Source of the DNA: Gambelia wislizenii
Lineage: Eukaryota; Chordata; Lepidosauria; Squamata; Crotaphytidae
NCBI GenBank assembly: GCA_030847615.1
Contig: JAUMIR010000001.1
Span: 268,521,187 to 268,585,186, forward strand
Length of the DNA stretch: 64,000 bases
Direction: 5' to 3'
Position 1 is the stretch's first letter. Each line of letters opens with the position of its first letter. The notes under the pieces are model-generated. The model made no database searches. It was not told the origin of the DNA and worked only from the letters and a program-made list of their open reading frames with translations. A program made the translations under genes and the position numbers. Shown in pieces: positions 11,207 through 24,000 of this stretch.

Positions 11207-11574
11207 GTATAGTAACTGATTTATTTTCTTTTTGGAGTGATTTGGGAGTTTGAGTGGAAATTCAATTTAGCCTGAAAACTTTATAAAACCGTCTCCCTAT
11301 CAATCAAGGGAATTGCAGCATATTGTAGTTTTCACACCTTCTAGGGCACACAGTAACTTCATATCATACCTGCTGTGTAGACATTCTGTGTTACCATACA
11401 ACAGGAGTGGGCAGAGTCTGCTTTTCAGGTACTGCTGGATTGCCAGTACCACCAACCCTACCCAACATAGAGCATAATAATGAACATTATCCCCAGAACT
11501 AGGGACTCATGGCTTCCAAAGTTAAAATGTAATTAAACTACCAGTAGCATTATGAGCAATGTAAATTATGTCCA

Positions 11575-11935
11575 TTAAAAAGGCAAAAAAAAATAAAAAC
11601 AATATAGCACATGATTAGAAGTCCTTTCCTTATAAACAATCTGTTCCCCAGAGCCTGTTGAAATAAAAATAAAAAGTATTGGCCTGCCAATAGAAGAGCA
11701 ACAATAACATAGTCTCCCTAGAATGAGCTTCCCAGAGCCTGGGAGCAGCCACCAAGAAGGCCTCTTCAGGTCCCTTCCCTCAGACATGCCTGTGAGGAAG
11801 GTGGGACTGAGAGAAGGGCCTTCTGCAATGTTTCCAAGGCCCAGGTAGGCGCATATGGGAGATACAGTCTTTCAGAGAATCTGGACCAAAGCTGCATAGA
11901 GTTTTATAGGTCATAACCAGTATTTTAAATTGTGA
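11575..11935 (+). repeat. interspersed repeat, family also at 54.1 kb
   Basis: Contains cttcccagagcctgggagca, aaggcctc, gtgggactgagagaagggcc and gcatagagttttataggtca. The family matches 54079-54472, which has the equivalent gttccataatctgggagcaa and aaaaggtcctcc. Common in squamates; the class is not certain (probably a LINE or LINE-derived 3' end). Confidence 0.55.
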
Positions 11936-13150
11936 ACTGATGATTTTAAATATGAGTCCCCAACAACAACAAAAGGAAATCTTTTAACAAAGCAGATTTT
12001 GCAACTTTTTATTCCTGATGTCAGTTGTTCTTGGAAGAGATGGATTTCATGTACATTTCATCAAGGTCCCTAGTAAATCAAGCTTCCTGTTGCACAGGTG
12101 GCTTGCCACATTGTATGAACGGAAACTATTGTAAAACAGAACATCCTTCCAAAGCAGTGGATAAACAAGCACGGGCACCGTGTGCCTTCATCTGTTTAAT
12201 CCAATGTATTTTTAACCAGGGTAGAAAATCAGGTTGAACTCTATTCAGGAAACAGTTTTTCCACCAACTTGCTGGAAATGTGAATCAGTGTTGCTGACTG
12301 AAAATTCCTGTTAGTGTAAACCAGTGTGTAACTGTTAGAAGTTTTTTAGTATCAGGATGAGCATCTGACATCAGCCAACATATCTACAAAATACTGAATG
12401 ACTGCATTTTTATTATAGCCATCCTCGTGGTTGCTCAGAGCCAGGGAGGAGGGGTCCAGGCTTACTTCATTTCCAAGACTTAATTTCCTACATCAAGGCT
12501 TACTGGCCATTCTGAGTGCTTGTACTTACTTTTTAAGGTTGTTGGTTTTTTAAAAAATCATAGTAGGCTAGGTAATTACAGTATAGCGCTTGAAATGTTA
12601 GGTATAAAAATTAATTCAATATTGACTGTTGGAAAGGAAGAAATTAATTTGTTATTAATATTGGGAAGGTGGAAATCTAATTTGTTGCATTAGCAGATAG
12701 TTAATTGATTAATCAGATCTATGAAAGAGTGTTGTTTTTTACAGTGAGTGGCATGTTTCGTTGTTACTTTAACAACTTCTTTGCACATGTTGTTATTAGT
12801 GGCTCTTTCAAAAGCACTGCTTTTAGTTTGTTTTTTAATTTGCCTTCATCAAACTGGAAGTTTCCAGAAGCATTGCACTACAAATCCCTCAACCCAATGG
12901 CTGGGGTGGTGGGAGCTGTAGTGTAACACATCTAGAAATTGCAAAGTTGGGGAAGGCTGTTGTAAATGTAGATAGTTATTTCCAAGCATTGAGAATTTAT
13001 CCCTGCCTGTACTTCGTTTATTTAATATTCCCCTTATCTCAGTTCACAACCCTCCCAACCTCTATGTACATTCACTTGTAACTCAATATAACTCTTTATG
13101 TATTCGCTGAAGTAAACTACAGTCTGCAAAAACTAATTAATGCCCTAATA
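11936..13150. other. intron sequence, little recognised
   Basis: AT-rich stretch. At 12880-12925 the pattern ctacaaatccctcaaccca followed by gggagctgtagtgtaac looks like part of a small hAT-type element. No exon seen. Confidence 0.35.
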
Positions 13151-13154
13151 AATT

Positions 13155-13285
13155 TGTTGGGCCTAAATCCAGTTGTTAGTGCCAACTAAGAGAAACCTAC
13201 TGAATCAAACAAACTTACTTAAGTGTTAGCTTAACCAGATCCCCATTGATTCAGTGGGTCTACTCCAGCTGGGACTAAGAATTTT
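13155..13285. repeat. small palindromic repeat (GGGTCTACTC type), copy 1
   Basis: The end gattcagtgggtctactcca and the inverted left part (gccaactaagagaaacctac) form an imperfect palindrome of about 125 bp. Related copies lie at 25765-25865 and 50475-50592. Confidence 0.5.
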
Positions 13286-13433
13286 ATTCTTCCCAATGCC
13301 TTTACAATGCTGTAAGATTTCATATTGTATTTATTGCAACTATCCCACTGGAAAGTGTTTTATAACTTTTCCCTTCTATTTGCAAAATGGCAGCCATTTT
13401 GTCTGTGTTTCTGTATTTGTTAGCACCTAGATC

Positions 13434-13545
13434 AGGAGTGGGAAAGCTTTGGCCTGAAAGATGTTGCTGAATTAGTCATTTCTCTCATCCCTCACTGTTG
13501 GCCAGGCTAGAGGACCATAGGTTCCCCACCTGTGATTTACAGACC
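13434..13545. repeat. hAT-type MITE remnant (CAGGAGTGG end)
   Basis: Starts atcaggagtgggaaagcttt and ends ggttccccacctgtgat, an imperfect inverted pair, with ccctcactgttggccaggct inside. The element is common in lizards and very diverged here. Confidence 0.45.
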
Positions 13546-13909
13546 TATTTACAGGCCCATCCTCCTGAATGCAAACCATGACAGAATCTTTGATAGAACT
13601 CTCTGCCTGCCTTTGTGCATTTCAGCTGCTCATTTGGACTCAGTTTATAAAAGGAAGAATTCTACCAACACCTCTGTTCACTGCAGAGGAACGAATTAAT
13701 CAGTGTTTCTGATCCTTGAAAACTTCCTTAGCTCAGATGTACTGCAGATTAAAAATTAGTCATATACCAAAGATATGAAATGGAGAAACTACATGCTGTG
13801 CATCCTTCCCTCTCCCACCCCCACATACTCTATGAAACCAGCTGGTTTTTCTCTTCTTTTTCTTCTTTCAACTTATATCATTATCCCATTTTCTTCTCCC
13901 CTTGAATAG

Positions 13910-14134
13910 GTCCAGTCTGTCCTGAGGAGACACTGGAATCAATACAGGATCCAATTTGAGCACAGCTTTGCCCACTCGGACGCCCTTCGCTCAGCTTCAT
14001 ACACTGTCTCCTCTTCAATCACTGATGCTCAGAGCTTCACCTATAATCACGACTGCACCAGTGAACATTTAAATGGAAAAAACTATCACGACATGGACAA
14101 TGTGGTTTTTAAAGCTGAAAAATTGTACGGCTGA
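13910..14134 (+). CDS. CALCRL: CALCRL last coding exon: helix 8, cytoplasmic tail, stop
   Basis: This exon of 225 bp (74 codons and TGA) has the acceptor ttgaatag. It starts [16 protein letters not shown] (helix 8), continues through the SALRS-like segment [12 protein letters not shown], a serine/threonine-rich stretch and [17 protein letters not shown], and ends KAEKLYG before TGA. In known CALCRL proteins the tail mediates RAMP-dependent trafficking, beta-arrestin binding and internalisation. The SEHLNGK block is a CALCRL signature absent from CALCR. The membrane-proximal half looks strongly conserved, while the last ten residues appear looser than the mammalian ending. No break or frameshift is visible in any of the five exons, so the gene looks intact. 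Confidence 0.98.
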   Translation, partial: VQSVLRRHWNQYRIQFEHSFAHSDALRSASYTVSSSITDAQSFTYNHDCTSEHLNGKNYHDMDNVVFKAEKLYG

Positions 14135-15110
14135 TTACAGAAGATTCCCACCCCCCTCCATAATATTTTGAGTGGATACCTTCATGAGCAAAGATTTTTT
14201 ATTCTTATTTTTGGTCAAGAGTTTTTGAAGATGGTTGTTCTTGAAGGATGCAGTGAATTTGTTTCTCACACATGCACGTGCATTAACTTATCTTAGCATG
14301 TGTGGGTTTCTTCTTGGTTGTTTGTACACTGGAGCTGGTCATGCCCATCAATGAGCTATTAAACAGCTTTGACCCCTGGAGTCCCCACATTGAGAGAAAT
14401 ACTGGTTGAAATTTCCCTTGGGATCAATCATGCTCTGGGTATACGCAGACGTATGTGTATGTTTTTTTACATATAAATATGTATCAAGATAGATAGATGT
14501 TGCCTATTCAGCTTCTACTGTGTAGACAAATTGGGCAATTTTATATGAAGGGAATCAAAGAAAAGTTCTTTATTTTTCTCCCAAGCAGTTCGTTTCATGA
14601 TTGGGTTTCTTGGAGGACATTTTGTTTGCTGACAAAAACTTGTAAATACTGTATTTATCATATTGTGTTGTCTTAAGTGCAGCCAACAGATGCAACCTAA
14701 CATTGAGAAATACTGACTGTGCAACATTTAATTCTGACAAAGATAAAAAGAAATCTGCGATATTTTAAACTGAGAGTGTTACAAAGACATTAGAAATCTT
14801 AGGGCCAGCATTGTATGATATACCTCTGCCTTTTTCCTCCACAGAGAGCCTGTCATAAGAGAGAATGGATATCTAGAGTCACAACCATCACATCCTACTA
14901 TTCTCTTCCAAGCATGGCAATTGTGTGGAGTTCCCATGCTTGCATCAGCTTCCTTTCCTTCAAAGGAAGAGATTTGGTTCATGCCTTGATGAGACCCCAG
15001 CCAGTGAAGGGAATGCTCTTGTAATAGCTCTGTTTGTGGGCTGGAGCACATCAACAGAATTGAATAGCCTCTGTAGGATGGATTCTGGTAACAGTGGCTG
15101 TTTGATGCTT

Positions 15111-15116
15111 AATAAA
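15111..15116 (+). promoter_or_regulatory. candidate poly(A) signal 1
   Basis: AATAAA 977 bp after the CALCRL stop. No clear GT-rich element sits directly after it, so this would be a proximal alternative site. Confidence 0.4.
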
Positions 15117-15533
15117 ACAATGAGGCACTTTGCTTACCTCAAAGACCTGTAATCCTTACCTACTTAGTAAAAAGAAAAGAAAACTGATACCCTTAAATGT
15201 CTCAGGCTATGGTTTGCTTCCTTGGCCAGATCTTTAGCCTCAGAGGACGGTTAGCATACAACAACTGCCCAGTCTTCTGAGGTACAGAAACCTGGTTGTG
15301 TATATACATTTGGGGAGGTGATGACAAACTAAGGGAGTTGGCCTTAGTTATATTGCTTCAATATGAAAGTGGAGCTCTTGAAGGATTTCCTATATGCGAT
15401 ATGGGTATAAGCGGTTGAAACTTTCCTTAATTGACTTCGTGGGGGCGGGGGGAGAAACTAAAATCAGGTATCCTGGAGTCTGTATGAGCTAAGTGCTTAT
15501 ATGCATGTGGGTTATTACTATGTTCATAATATG

Positions 15534-15539
15534 AATAAA
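15534..15539 (+). promoter_or_regulatory. candidate poly(A) signal 2
   Basis: AATAAA followed within 10 bases by gtggatgtgcagtgatg, a GT-rich stretch that could serve as the downstream element. Confidence 0.45.
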
Positions 15540-16171
15540 GTGGATGTGCAGTGATGCATCCAGAGGTGGGTGAACTGAATTCATTATTTGACTACTTCAA
15601 CTGAGTGTAAACTGCCTGTGTTAAGAGGGAAAGTACTAGTGGTTATTGCTTGGCAGAGGTGAAGGCAGTTGATGGACAGAAGATACATGACATAGGAATC
15701 TCACCACAGAGTTACTGGTTGCAGCCTATCAAAACTCTATCCCCGCATCTATTTTTACAGACACATAGAAACCTTCACTAGAAACCCTGGGATAGAAGTG
15801 AAGATTTTGTTACTTTATCACACAAGGCTAGTATTTTGCAATTACAGCAAGATATTAGCATGTTTGGCCAGTACTTATCACATGACGGGTCTATCCTGTT
15901 GCTGCTTTGCATTTCATTCATTTCTGTAGTGCACGTTTTCATTGATAGGGAGAAACTGTCAATAGCTCCCAATATCACTGCCATTCTATTAGACCCCCCT
16001 GGTGCGAAAGGTCCACTGCAGCAAAGATATGATGGCAGTTGCATGGCATGGGAGGGCGTGATTCTCCTCCTCTCCCCCATCTCCTTTGCTATTCTCAAGC
16101 AGACCAAGGTTATTTTTAATTTTGGTTTACTAATTTTTATTTTTGCTGTGATTACGTAACTATGTCAGAAC

Positions 16172-16177
16172 AATAAA
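16172..16177 (+). promoter_or_regulatory. candidate poly(A) signal 3 (distal)
   Basis: Overlapping AATAAAATAAA with a T-rich stretch about 10-25 bases downstream. It is the last signal before interspersed repeats begin. Confidence 0.45.
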
Positions 16178-16199
16178 ATAAAAATATTTTTTATCTTTT

Positions 16200-16408
16200 C
16201 TCATAATTATGGAATTGGGGGGGGGGAAACAGTCACGCGTGTGCTGAGTAGGGCATACGGTGGGGTTATGGAGCTGGTGCAGAGGGAGACCATGTCAAAG
16301 CAGCACACTCACAGCACAATCAAGCAATTGCAAAGAAGTGTGATACTGAACATTTTCAAACCAGTATGTTCCCATTTGCTTCACTAACGCTAGTTCTCTA
16401 AATATTTT
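16200..16408. other. start of intergenic region
   Basis: Contains a G-run at about 16217-16225. No gene seen. Confidence 0.4.
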
Positions 16409-16633
16409 AGAGACAGTGTGGTATAGTGGTTTGAGCACTGAACTAAGACTCTGAAGACAAGGGCTTGAATCCCTGCTCAGCCATAAAACCCTACTGGGTG
16501 ACCTTAGGCAAGTCACACTCTCTCAGCCTCAAAGGAAGGCAATGGCAAACCCGCTCTGAACAAATCTTACCAAGTAAACCCTTCACTTTAGAATTGCCAT
16601 AAGTCAGAAACAAGTTGGAGGCACACAACAACA
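16409..16633 (+). repeat. Sauria-type SINE (sense)
   Basis: The tRNA-like head agtgtggtatagtggtttga (A-box region) and gggcttgaatccctgctcag (B box) are followed by gtcacactctctcagcctca, aaggcaatggcaaacc and the BovB-like tail gccataagtcagaaac with ggaggcacacaacaacat. Nearly complete, in the same orientation as CALCRL just after its probable 3' end. Confidence 0.92.
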
Positions 16634-18230
16634 TAACACAAATATTTAGATGTAAAAATAAAGACTTTAAAATGCCTGATGCAGGCATTTATGAAGTGCT
16701 TTGTTTTTAAAACATATTTCTGGTATATTGGATAACAAAATCAAGATCTGGAAGCATGGGAATTCCTAAAAAATCAAAGGGAAAAATTATTTGTTTTTAA
16801 AAATCTAGTTAATTTAATGTAGAAGAACAAGAGACATTCTACAACTACCAGTGTTGAAAGATGTTCTCATAACGAAAGTCCATCTGCCTTGTGAAAACAG
16901 CTGGCTTGGGATGAAATGAAAATTTCTTCATTTTTCTTAGAATAACATCTGTTTTTAAAGTATTATACCAGAAGATGAAGTGATTGGTTGTGCATAAATT
17001 GTTATTCAGTGGGCTTCAGTTCATTGGCAGCTAATTTGTTAGCCTTTATGGTGCTTTGAAGGCTGAAAGACTCCAAATGGTTGTAGTCATGATCTTATAG
17101 TCATATTTGGGTGGAAAGTATTAGGAAGTACTCACTGAATGCTTAACATTTTGCTCTTTCAGTTAGTATACTCTTGGATGATATTTGACTGGATAATGAA
17201 ACTGCTGGCTACTTAGTGTTACAATATTAAAGTCACTGAATTTCAGTCCCAATTATTTATTTATTGTAAAAACCATGGGCATGCCTATTCAGGCGGTGAT
17301 CCCATGGCAGTGGAGAAGGGCTACAAAATTCACCTTAGGATAGTTCTCTTTGTGAAAATGTTCACATTATAAGCCTTTAAGAACTACAGAGGTGGACATA
17401 TTAAAAACACATGCTCAGATCTGAGAAAAGTGCAATCTTCCACTGAAGGATCCGTCCAGACCATTTTATAGCAAACCACAAGGTTAACAAGAAAAAATTA
17501 TACAAAATAATTTAAATTGGGCAAATGTCCATCCTGTAGTTGTAATACACTACTCTTTCTTGTAAACAAATTTTAATTTCATTAGCCCACAGTACACATA
17601 CTCTCAGGAATCACATTTGGACTGAAATTTCCTCAGAAAAGATCTTGCTTCCATTATACTGAATGCATTTTTAAAATGATGACACGTTTGCTCTAGCCAT
17701 GACATCACTGGTCATTTATTTTACAGCTTCTTTCCATGGGCCTTTGGTCATGGGTGTGGTCCCTTAGGGGTTCGTCCCTGCCTTTCAGAAGTAGCACAAG
17801 ACGAGGATCTCTGATGTGTTAGAAAGCTCTGGAATAGCCTTCTCTTTTGAGACTTTAATCTTATTGTCTGCTTGGCTAGCACAGATTTGAGGAGGTCAGA
17901 ATCTGTCCATTGTGTCCAAGGCTATGTTGTACAACTCAGCACAAGTGTGACTTTCTTTTATGAGTCAGGAATGCTCTACAAGGCAATATGGAATACCTGT
18001 GTACATCTGGAGGATTTCTTTTATAGAAGACCATGGAGAGCATTGGGAACATGGAGTTTGGGATTATGCCTATGTGTCTCATGACATATTTTATGTCAGT
18101 CACCCATCAAAAGAAATCCGGCCTTCAGTCAGATCCACCCATCCTTTTCCTGCACTGACCTGGACATTAGAACACTTTGGTGCTGAACTTCTCACCAGTC
18201 TAACACCTTAGGGCTCTTTCAAACATACAT
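16634..18230. other. intergenic, nothing recognised
   Basis: No gene seen. A 17.9-18.2 kb open frame has no recognisable similarity. Confidence 0.4.
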
Positions 18231-18314
18231 GGTCATGATATTGTATCTTTTTCACTTGCAGATTCTCAGGTGAATATATGAACTGCCTCTCTGATGGTTT
18301 ATTCAGACTTGCAT

Positions 18315-18440
18315 GCAGAGTTTATAAAAGTTAATTTTCAGGATAACATGTCCCAGAATCCTCTAGCCTGCATAGACATGCTGGAGTTCTGGGAATTTTA
18401 TTCCAAAAATAACTTTTCCAAGTTCTGCACACATGCCATT
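18315..18440 (+). repeat. MITE-like repeat, sense copy of the 5.3-kb family
   Basis: Blocks tcccagaatcctctagcctg and ttctgggaattttattccaa then aaaataacttttccaag match the reverse complement of 5338-5445. A 115-codon frame (18294-18641) crosses it and is therefore not a gene. Confidence 0.5.
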
Positions 18441-19022
18441 GTTTGCTATTGCAGTCGAACAGTGAAACAGCCTGGTTGGTTTGAATGCAGGAATCAACTC
18501 ACTTGTTTGACAATCAATTGTTGTATTGATCGTATATTATGTTATGAATGTGAACAAGCATTTTGGGATAATGACCTCTGTGAAGGTGATTCAAAGCTCT
18601 TTTTAAAGCTGTTATTTCAGTTAATCACTGAAAATATATAACATGGGGAGGAGTCAGACAAGAGAATTTTGTTAAGGCTCTTGCCTGACTTTTAGTATCT
18701 AATAATAATGAATGTGTAAATTCTAATGTTGATGAATAGTGCTTCAAATGAATGAATATCTATTTTTGTGCGGATACATTCAATTAATAAAATGTCAGAA
18801 ATGGCAAATATCTTTGTGATTCCTAAAAAGCACATGATGTGGTACCCTGTCTTCTCCTATGCTTCAGTCTTTGGGGAGGGGAGGGCAAACATTCACTGCA
18901 TGCATTGAAAATTAGCACATTCACTATCTTTCACTTTCATCTTTGCAATACTAGAATTTAAGGGACATTCAGCATTGCAAAAATGTAAATAGAACAGATC
19001 AGTGTTAGGGCAATGTACCATT
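18441..19022. other. intergenic, nothing recognised
   Basis: Contains an AATAAA at 18786; no gene supports it unless the CALCRL 3' UTR is unusually long. Confidence 0.4.
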
Positions 19023-19406
19023 GCATGGGCCAGTGGCTTTTAACCTTTTATTTACCAGGGACCCCCTTTAAAGATCTGTTGTTGCTGTGGTCCCCCAAGA
19101 CTTAACTCAAGATTTAAAACCCTAACAACAACAATACATGATGATGATTATTATTATACAATTACACCATCCCATTAACCCTTCCCTCAGGGGCACTAGA
19201 GGGGAGGGAAGACTTTGCTCCTGCTTCTTCCTGCAAGTTTGTGGCTGGAGTGGATTGAATGGCAATGTGCAGGCCAAACCAGCCAGGCTTTGCCTTGGCT
19301 CCTGTCACATGGGCTGAGCAGCCTTCAAGCCTTCGTGGACCCCCTGTGAGGATATCATGCCCCGCTGGGGTCTGTAGACCACCGGTCAAGAACCACTGGC
19401 ATGGGC
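19023..19406. mobile_element. hAT-Charlie-type element with perfect 8-bp target duplication
   Basis: The 368-bp element at 19031-19398 starts cagtggcttttaacctttta and ends ccggtcaagaaccactg (canonical CAGTGGTTCTCAACC ends of MER5/Charlie-like hAT elements). It is flanked by the exact 8-bp repeat GCATGGGC (19023-19030 and 19399-19406), the length expected for hAT. No transposase frame. Confidence 0.9.
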
Positions 19407-21589
19407 AATTTACACATACACCAATAGTTTCTCAAAACCTCCCCTAAGATTCAGGAGACCCACTGAATTCACAGTCCAGCTGTGGGGCAGGAAGCTGAGT
19501 AAGGAGGAGGAATCCCAAAACTTGGGTGGAAGCACCTTGCATGCTCAGAGAAAGTACCCTCTGTCCATTGGGGGGGGGGGCAATCTTCCACTCCCACACC
19601 CCATCCCTGTGTACCATAACAGAATCGCTGGCCATTTGGTGGGGGGGGGGATCAAATATGCCAGTACAACTATCAAGTGTCAAGACAGTGGTTGGGGTTT
19701 AGTTATTGACAATAATCATTCCTGAGAAATCATTAAGATTCTGAATTTTCCAGTCAATTTTGATGCAATAATCTAAATGCCGCCTTTAATCAGAAAACAA
19801 CTGAACAAAGCCTGTAATTCTGGGAATGCTGAAATTTATTTCTACTTATAATGAAGATCACAACAGAAGCTAAGCACAAGATAATGTGTTTGGATACACC
19901 TAAATTAATCTGTAATATGTGTAATGTTAGTATTTATATCAAGTGAAAATCATGTAGGCTTCTAGATGTTGTTGGACTGCAACTCCTAATATTTCTCACC
20001 TTTGTCTTCACTGGCTAAAATTGATGGGGCTTGCAGTTTTGCATCTTCTGGAGGTTCTCATGCCCCCCTCCCCCATATGTAGGAAAATGCTACTCTGAAG
20101 GTTTTGACATCAGAGCAGAGTAACCTCCCTTTGGAGGAAAGACAGAGAATTCATTGTATCTTCATAAAAGTCACTTTGTTTACAGATGCACCGGATAAGA
20201 GATTTATAGGGTTGAAGAACAGGCAGTGTTAACTTTCAGACCAATGGCACTCCAGGGCATAAAACTGAACAGGATCAGCCTATGAGGCCAAAACTCTGCC
20301 TCTTGCATTCTTTCTTTACAACAACTAATACAGCTCAACTCATACACTCACTTCTTCAGATCTTCTCTAGTGTGGGGAAACAGTGTGAGTAAAATAGGCT
20401 GGTCAGCTTAATGCAGGTAACGATGGCTACAATCCTCTTGATGACTTACACCAGTGTAACTGGTTACACCAGCAGAACTATTTTTCTGATGTTGTGCACA
20501 GAGGTATCCAGTACCTCTCACACAAGAACTTTGGGCTTGTCTAGACAGGCTATTCATCCTGTCTTGCCCCCATCTTGGAGTCCTGCAGCCCAAACAATGC
20601 AGGGCTTTTGCCCTGTTTTGCCCTGGGCAGTCCTGACAATACCTAAGACAAATACGGAGGGAAGATGTGGGTAAAGCCATATAAAATATTATATTTTAAC
20701 ACCTGGGGGAAAATACCCCCTTTAAAAAAAAAAAGGATCAGGCCCCACAGGAACACAGGAGGCCTTAATGACATTCTGTGGGCCTCCTTCCTGGCTTCAG
20801 AAAGTGTGACACAAATAGTATTGGACTCAGCTGCAGATATGGGCTGGTATGCCTGTGTGGATGTCCTCCCATTTCATGCAAGTAACCAGTGGAGTCAGGG
20901 CCAGAATATGCCAGCAGGAAGCCGGCACTGTTGTTCTCCCTGACCACCATTCCCTTGCAGAACTTATGCATCTCCAACTACAAATGTGATCTTGGCCAAA
21001 TACTCTCTTTTTCTCTTAGTAGCTATCTAATAAATTTGTATTATCGAACTCTACATATTCTGGTTGATCAGGTATATTTGCTTGCTCCGTGTTATCAGCG
21101 CAGATTAATATGAAGCAATTTTCAACTGAAACTGGATGGGTGGTGTATGTTTGGGTTGGGTTGTAATGCCATTTATGTAAATAGCTTGGGCTCTATCTTC
21201 TTGAAAGTCAAAGTAAGGAAAATCTGATGAAGAATGATTCCATTTCTACGCTGAAGTCACTTTCTGAAAAATAGCCAGGTTTTTTTTTTTTCCCGTTGGT
21301 TTTTTGTAGCCTTAATACATAAGAGAGTTTGAATAACCCAGTCTTTTTGGCAGGTCATGGAGATGTGCTGCTTTGGCACAGACATTGTTTGTTGTTTCTT
21401 TCAAAACAAGAGATCATCCAAATGAAAATGATGGATGAGGCTGCTTTTTCAGTTTATGTAAAGAAAGAAAATATTAGTCCAATACAATGTCTCTTCTCAG
21501 TTACATAGTCGATCGGCTTAGTGTTGTAAAAGGAAGTGGAAGAAGTGAACAGGATCTCTTAGTGTATGGGTAGGGAAAAAATTATATAT
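19407..21589. other. intergenic with weak repeats
   Basis: G-runs at about 19570 and 19640. At 19958-20075, ggcttctagatgttgttgga and tgcatcttctggaggttctc look like ends of a small hAT-type MITE. At about 20535, gggcttgtctagacagg resembles the ends of the GGGCTTGTCTA family, but no partner end was found. No gene seen. Confidence 0.4.
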
Positions 21590-21921
21590 GTTGAGTCTTC
21601 CTTATCCAAAATGTTTGGAAATACCAGAGGTATTTTGGAGTTTGGAATATTTCAGAGTTTGGAATACCTGCATATAAATAATGCGATATCTTGGAGATGG
21701 GACCCAAATCTACACATTAAATGCATTTATGTTTCATAAACACCTTATACACGTTGTCTAGAGGTACTTTTCTACACCATACGTTTAATAATTTTAAGCA
21801 TGAAACAAAGTTTGTATACATTGAACCATCAGAAAGTATCACTATCTCAGTTACTCATGTGGACAATTTTGGGTTTTGGAATATTTCAGATTTTGGAAAT
21901 CTGCATGAGGGAGATTCAACC
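21590..21921 (+). mobile_element. old mariner-type MITE shared with mammals (copy 2)
   Basis: Starts ttgagtcttccttatccaaa and ends gggagattcaacc (inverted pair). Inside are gcgatatcttggagatggga, tttatgtttcataaacacct and attgaaccatcagaaag. Matches the reverse complement of 10785-11085 along most of its length. Confidence 0.75.
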
Positions 21922-23580
21922 TTTATGAGCAATGGGTTTTCCTTTGTTTGTTTAATTGCCTTTTTAAAAATGTGGTAATAATGAAGATATAAATTAAAAC
22001 ATTTCAAAAATAGGAAAGGATATAATGGGGTGGATGGATCCAAAGCTGTGAGAAGTAGAAACTTCTTCGAGTGGATTAATACCAACATATCCCAATTGCC
22101 ACCTTTTCCTTTCCTATCCTTTCTCTTCCTTGCATGGTACGGCCTTGCCCTCCAACCAGTTCCCATTCCCAAGGTATTTTAGAGTTACCAACCTTTGCAT
22201 GCTGGTACTCTGCAATCATTAGTTTTCCTGATTGTTTGCTTCACCATACCCACTCCTACATCATTCTAGCCTGAACCAATCTTCTGGGATTTTTTCTCTC
22301 TCCTTTGTTAGATCATGCATTTGATTATGGACCAGTATGGTATGTAAAGATATTTTCTTGAGTCTCACAGAGAAGATCAAGCTCATCTATTTCGTCTGCT
22401 AGAACCTCTGTGTGCGAGGGAGTACGTGGGTGTGGAAGTGGTTATTGTTCAGCTTCTGCCTTGCCAATTTAATTATTCTGCTTGAGAGATCCACCACTAT
22501 GTTTCATGTTCCCAATAAGGTGCATGTAATGGACTACTGCTGCTGGCACTAGTCCAATAATACTGGGTGGGGTGACTAGTCTGGATCAACGTAAGTCTGG
22601 ATTTTAAGACTGACACTGACACACATGGTGTTAAAAAAAATGAGACAAAGTAACCCTCAAAGTGAGTAAGATGCCGATCAGGAGAAGGCAAAACAATTAA
22701 ATTCCCTTCCCCCTACATTTATGTTGATGTAGGAATGAACCTGTATGGTCTCTTCATTTGGCGGCACAGCCCTAAATGGAGTGCAAGGCAGAAATATTAT
22801 GCCTAAAACTTTATCTAAAGAACTTTGGAACGTTTTCTGCTTTTATTTTTATTTCTTTAAGCACTTGACTTCATGTAAAAGAGTAGGATGGTGTTCTCCC
22901 AGGATTTAGACAAGGTTGAACATACAGTCTGTAAATAAAACTAAACCCCATGAGAATCATTAACACTTCTGCATGTATCTGCTGTCAAAACATGAAAGAG
23001 AATTTCTAAAAACAATAAAATGACTAATTGGTGTGAGGTTTTTTCCTGCCTTGACTTCAGTAGGCAAAGCAGCTTAAACTCTCCCCTCCCTCCCCACATT
23101 CCCTTTGGGCACTGATGTGCTGCTTCCTATTAGTTTGTGGAATATAATTTGCTGCAATATGAGTCAAGGAGAAGACATTTCTACAGCGTGTCTTATACCA
23201 ACACAGACTGGGCCATCTGGGCCATCCCTTTGCAATACTGGACCATCTAGTTTAGGTCTCTGCTTTTTTCACCATGGTAACCATTTTTCTCCACCCTGCT
23301 AATGAGTTATTTTATCATTTAGGTGTTAAACCAGGTGGGACTTTCTATATCAGGGTTGGAAACATTTCCTCAGTCCTGTTCCACAGGAAAGCTAAAAGGA
23401 TACTAGTCGGTCACTCCTTGGACACAAAATGGATGGACTGCACTGCTGATTTACATGGGCTTATTAGTCCTTTTTTTCTCCAAACAGGCCTCCTTCAGAA
23501 GCCCTGCTTTGACAAATTATGTGATGTGTATGAAAGAAATTCTGTCACGTGTGTGACTATAGCTCATAGATAATGAAATC
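21922..23580. other. intergenic, nothing recognised
   Basis: No gene or confident repeat identified. Confidence 0.4.
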
Positions 23581-23584
23581 CATA

Positions 23585-23875
23585 CCCTCCAGCACTTCAC
23601 AGATGAAAACTGAGACAGACAAGGTGGTCAAGATGGCAAATGTTATTTATGAGGAAAAACCCACAAGCCTGGAAAGGATGCAGCAGTTTGCTTTTGCCTG
23701 AGCTTACAAGAAAGGGCAAGAGTCTTCCCCTTGCTCTCTTCTCCCTCACCCACCCCCTGAGGTAATTGAATATGAACTGCTTTTGCACCTTGAACTCAGT
23801 TTGTAGCAATTGAAGTAAGCTGAGGACAAAGGGAGGGAGTGGGAGGACAAGAAAGAAACATTTTAAAAGTAGCTG
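23585..23875 (-). repeat. dispersed repeat, copy 2 (class unknown)
   Basis: Reverse complement of about 280-570. See the blocks ctgcagcagtttgc-type (gatgcagcagtttgcttttg) and ttgaactcagtttg. Apparently well preserved over about 280 bp; no ends or coding potential that name its class. Confidence 0.6.
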
Positions 23876-24000
23876 GAAAAGTGGAATGGGGGAGGATTAA
23901 GTGGGACCATCACTCAGAACAGCTGGGGGGTATGGAAACCTTTCCCCTGAACCATGGCATGTTTTATTTCTTGCTGGTGTTTCTATCCTTCCACCTTGTT

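Larger units (their letters stand above)
14135..16200 (+). other. CALCRL: CALCRL 3' UTR (probable extent)
   Basis: This non-coding stretch follows the stop codon. It is AT-rich and almost free of recognisable transposons until a SINE at 16.4 kb, which is what a conserved 3' UTR would look like. Candidate AATAAA signals lie at 15111, 15534 and 16172. The last is followed by a T-rich stretch and is my preferred end. A further AATAAA at 18786 lies beyond a SINE and is less likely. Small open frames at 14815-15152 and 15836-16159 are not conserved proteins that I recognise. Confidence 0.6.

Noticed and set aside
18294..18641. 115-codon open frame with many cysteines
   Set aside because: It runs across a MITE-like repeat (18315-18440), has no recognisable similarity and no splice or promoter context; cysteine count comes from TG-rich sequence.
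20535..20700. Possible fifth copy of the GGGCTTGTCTA transposon
   Set aside because: Only one end-like stretch is present; neither the body nor the partner end could be found.
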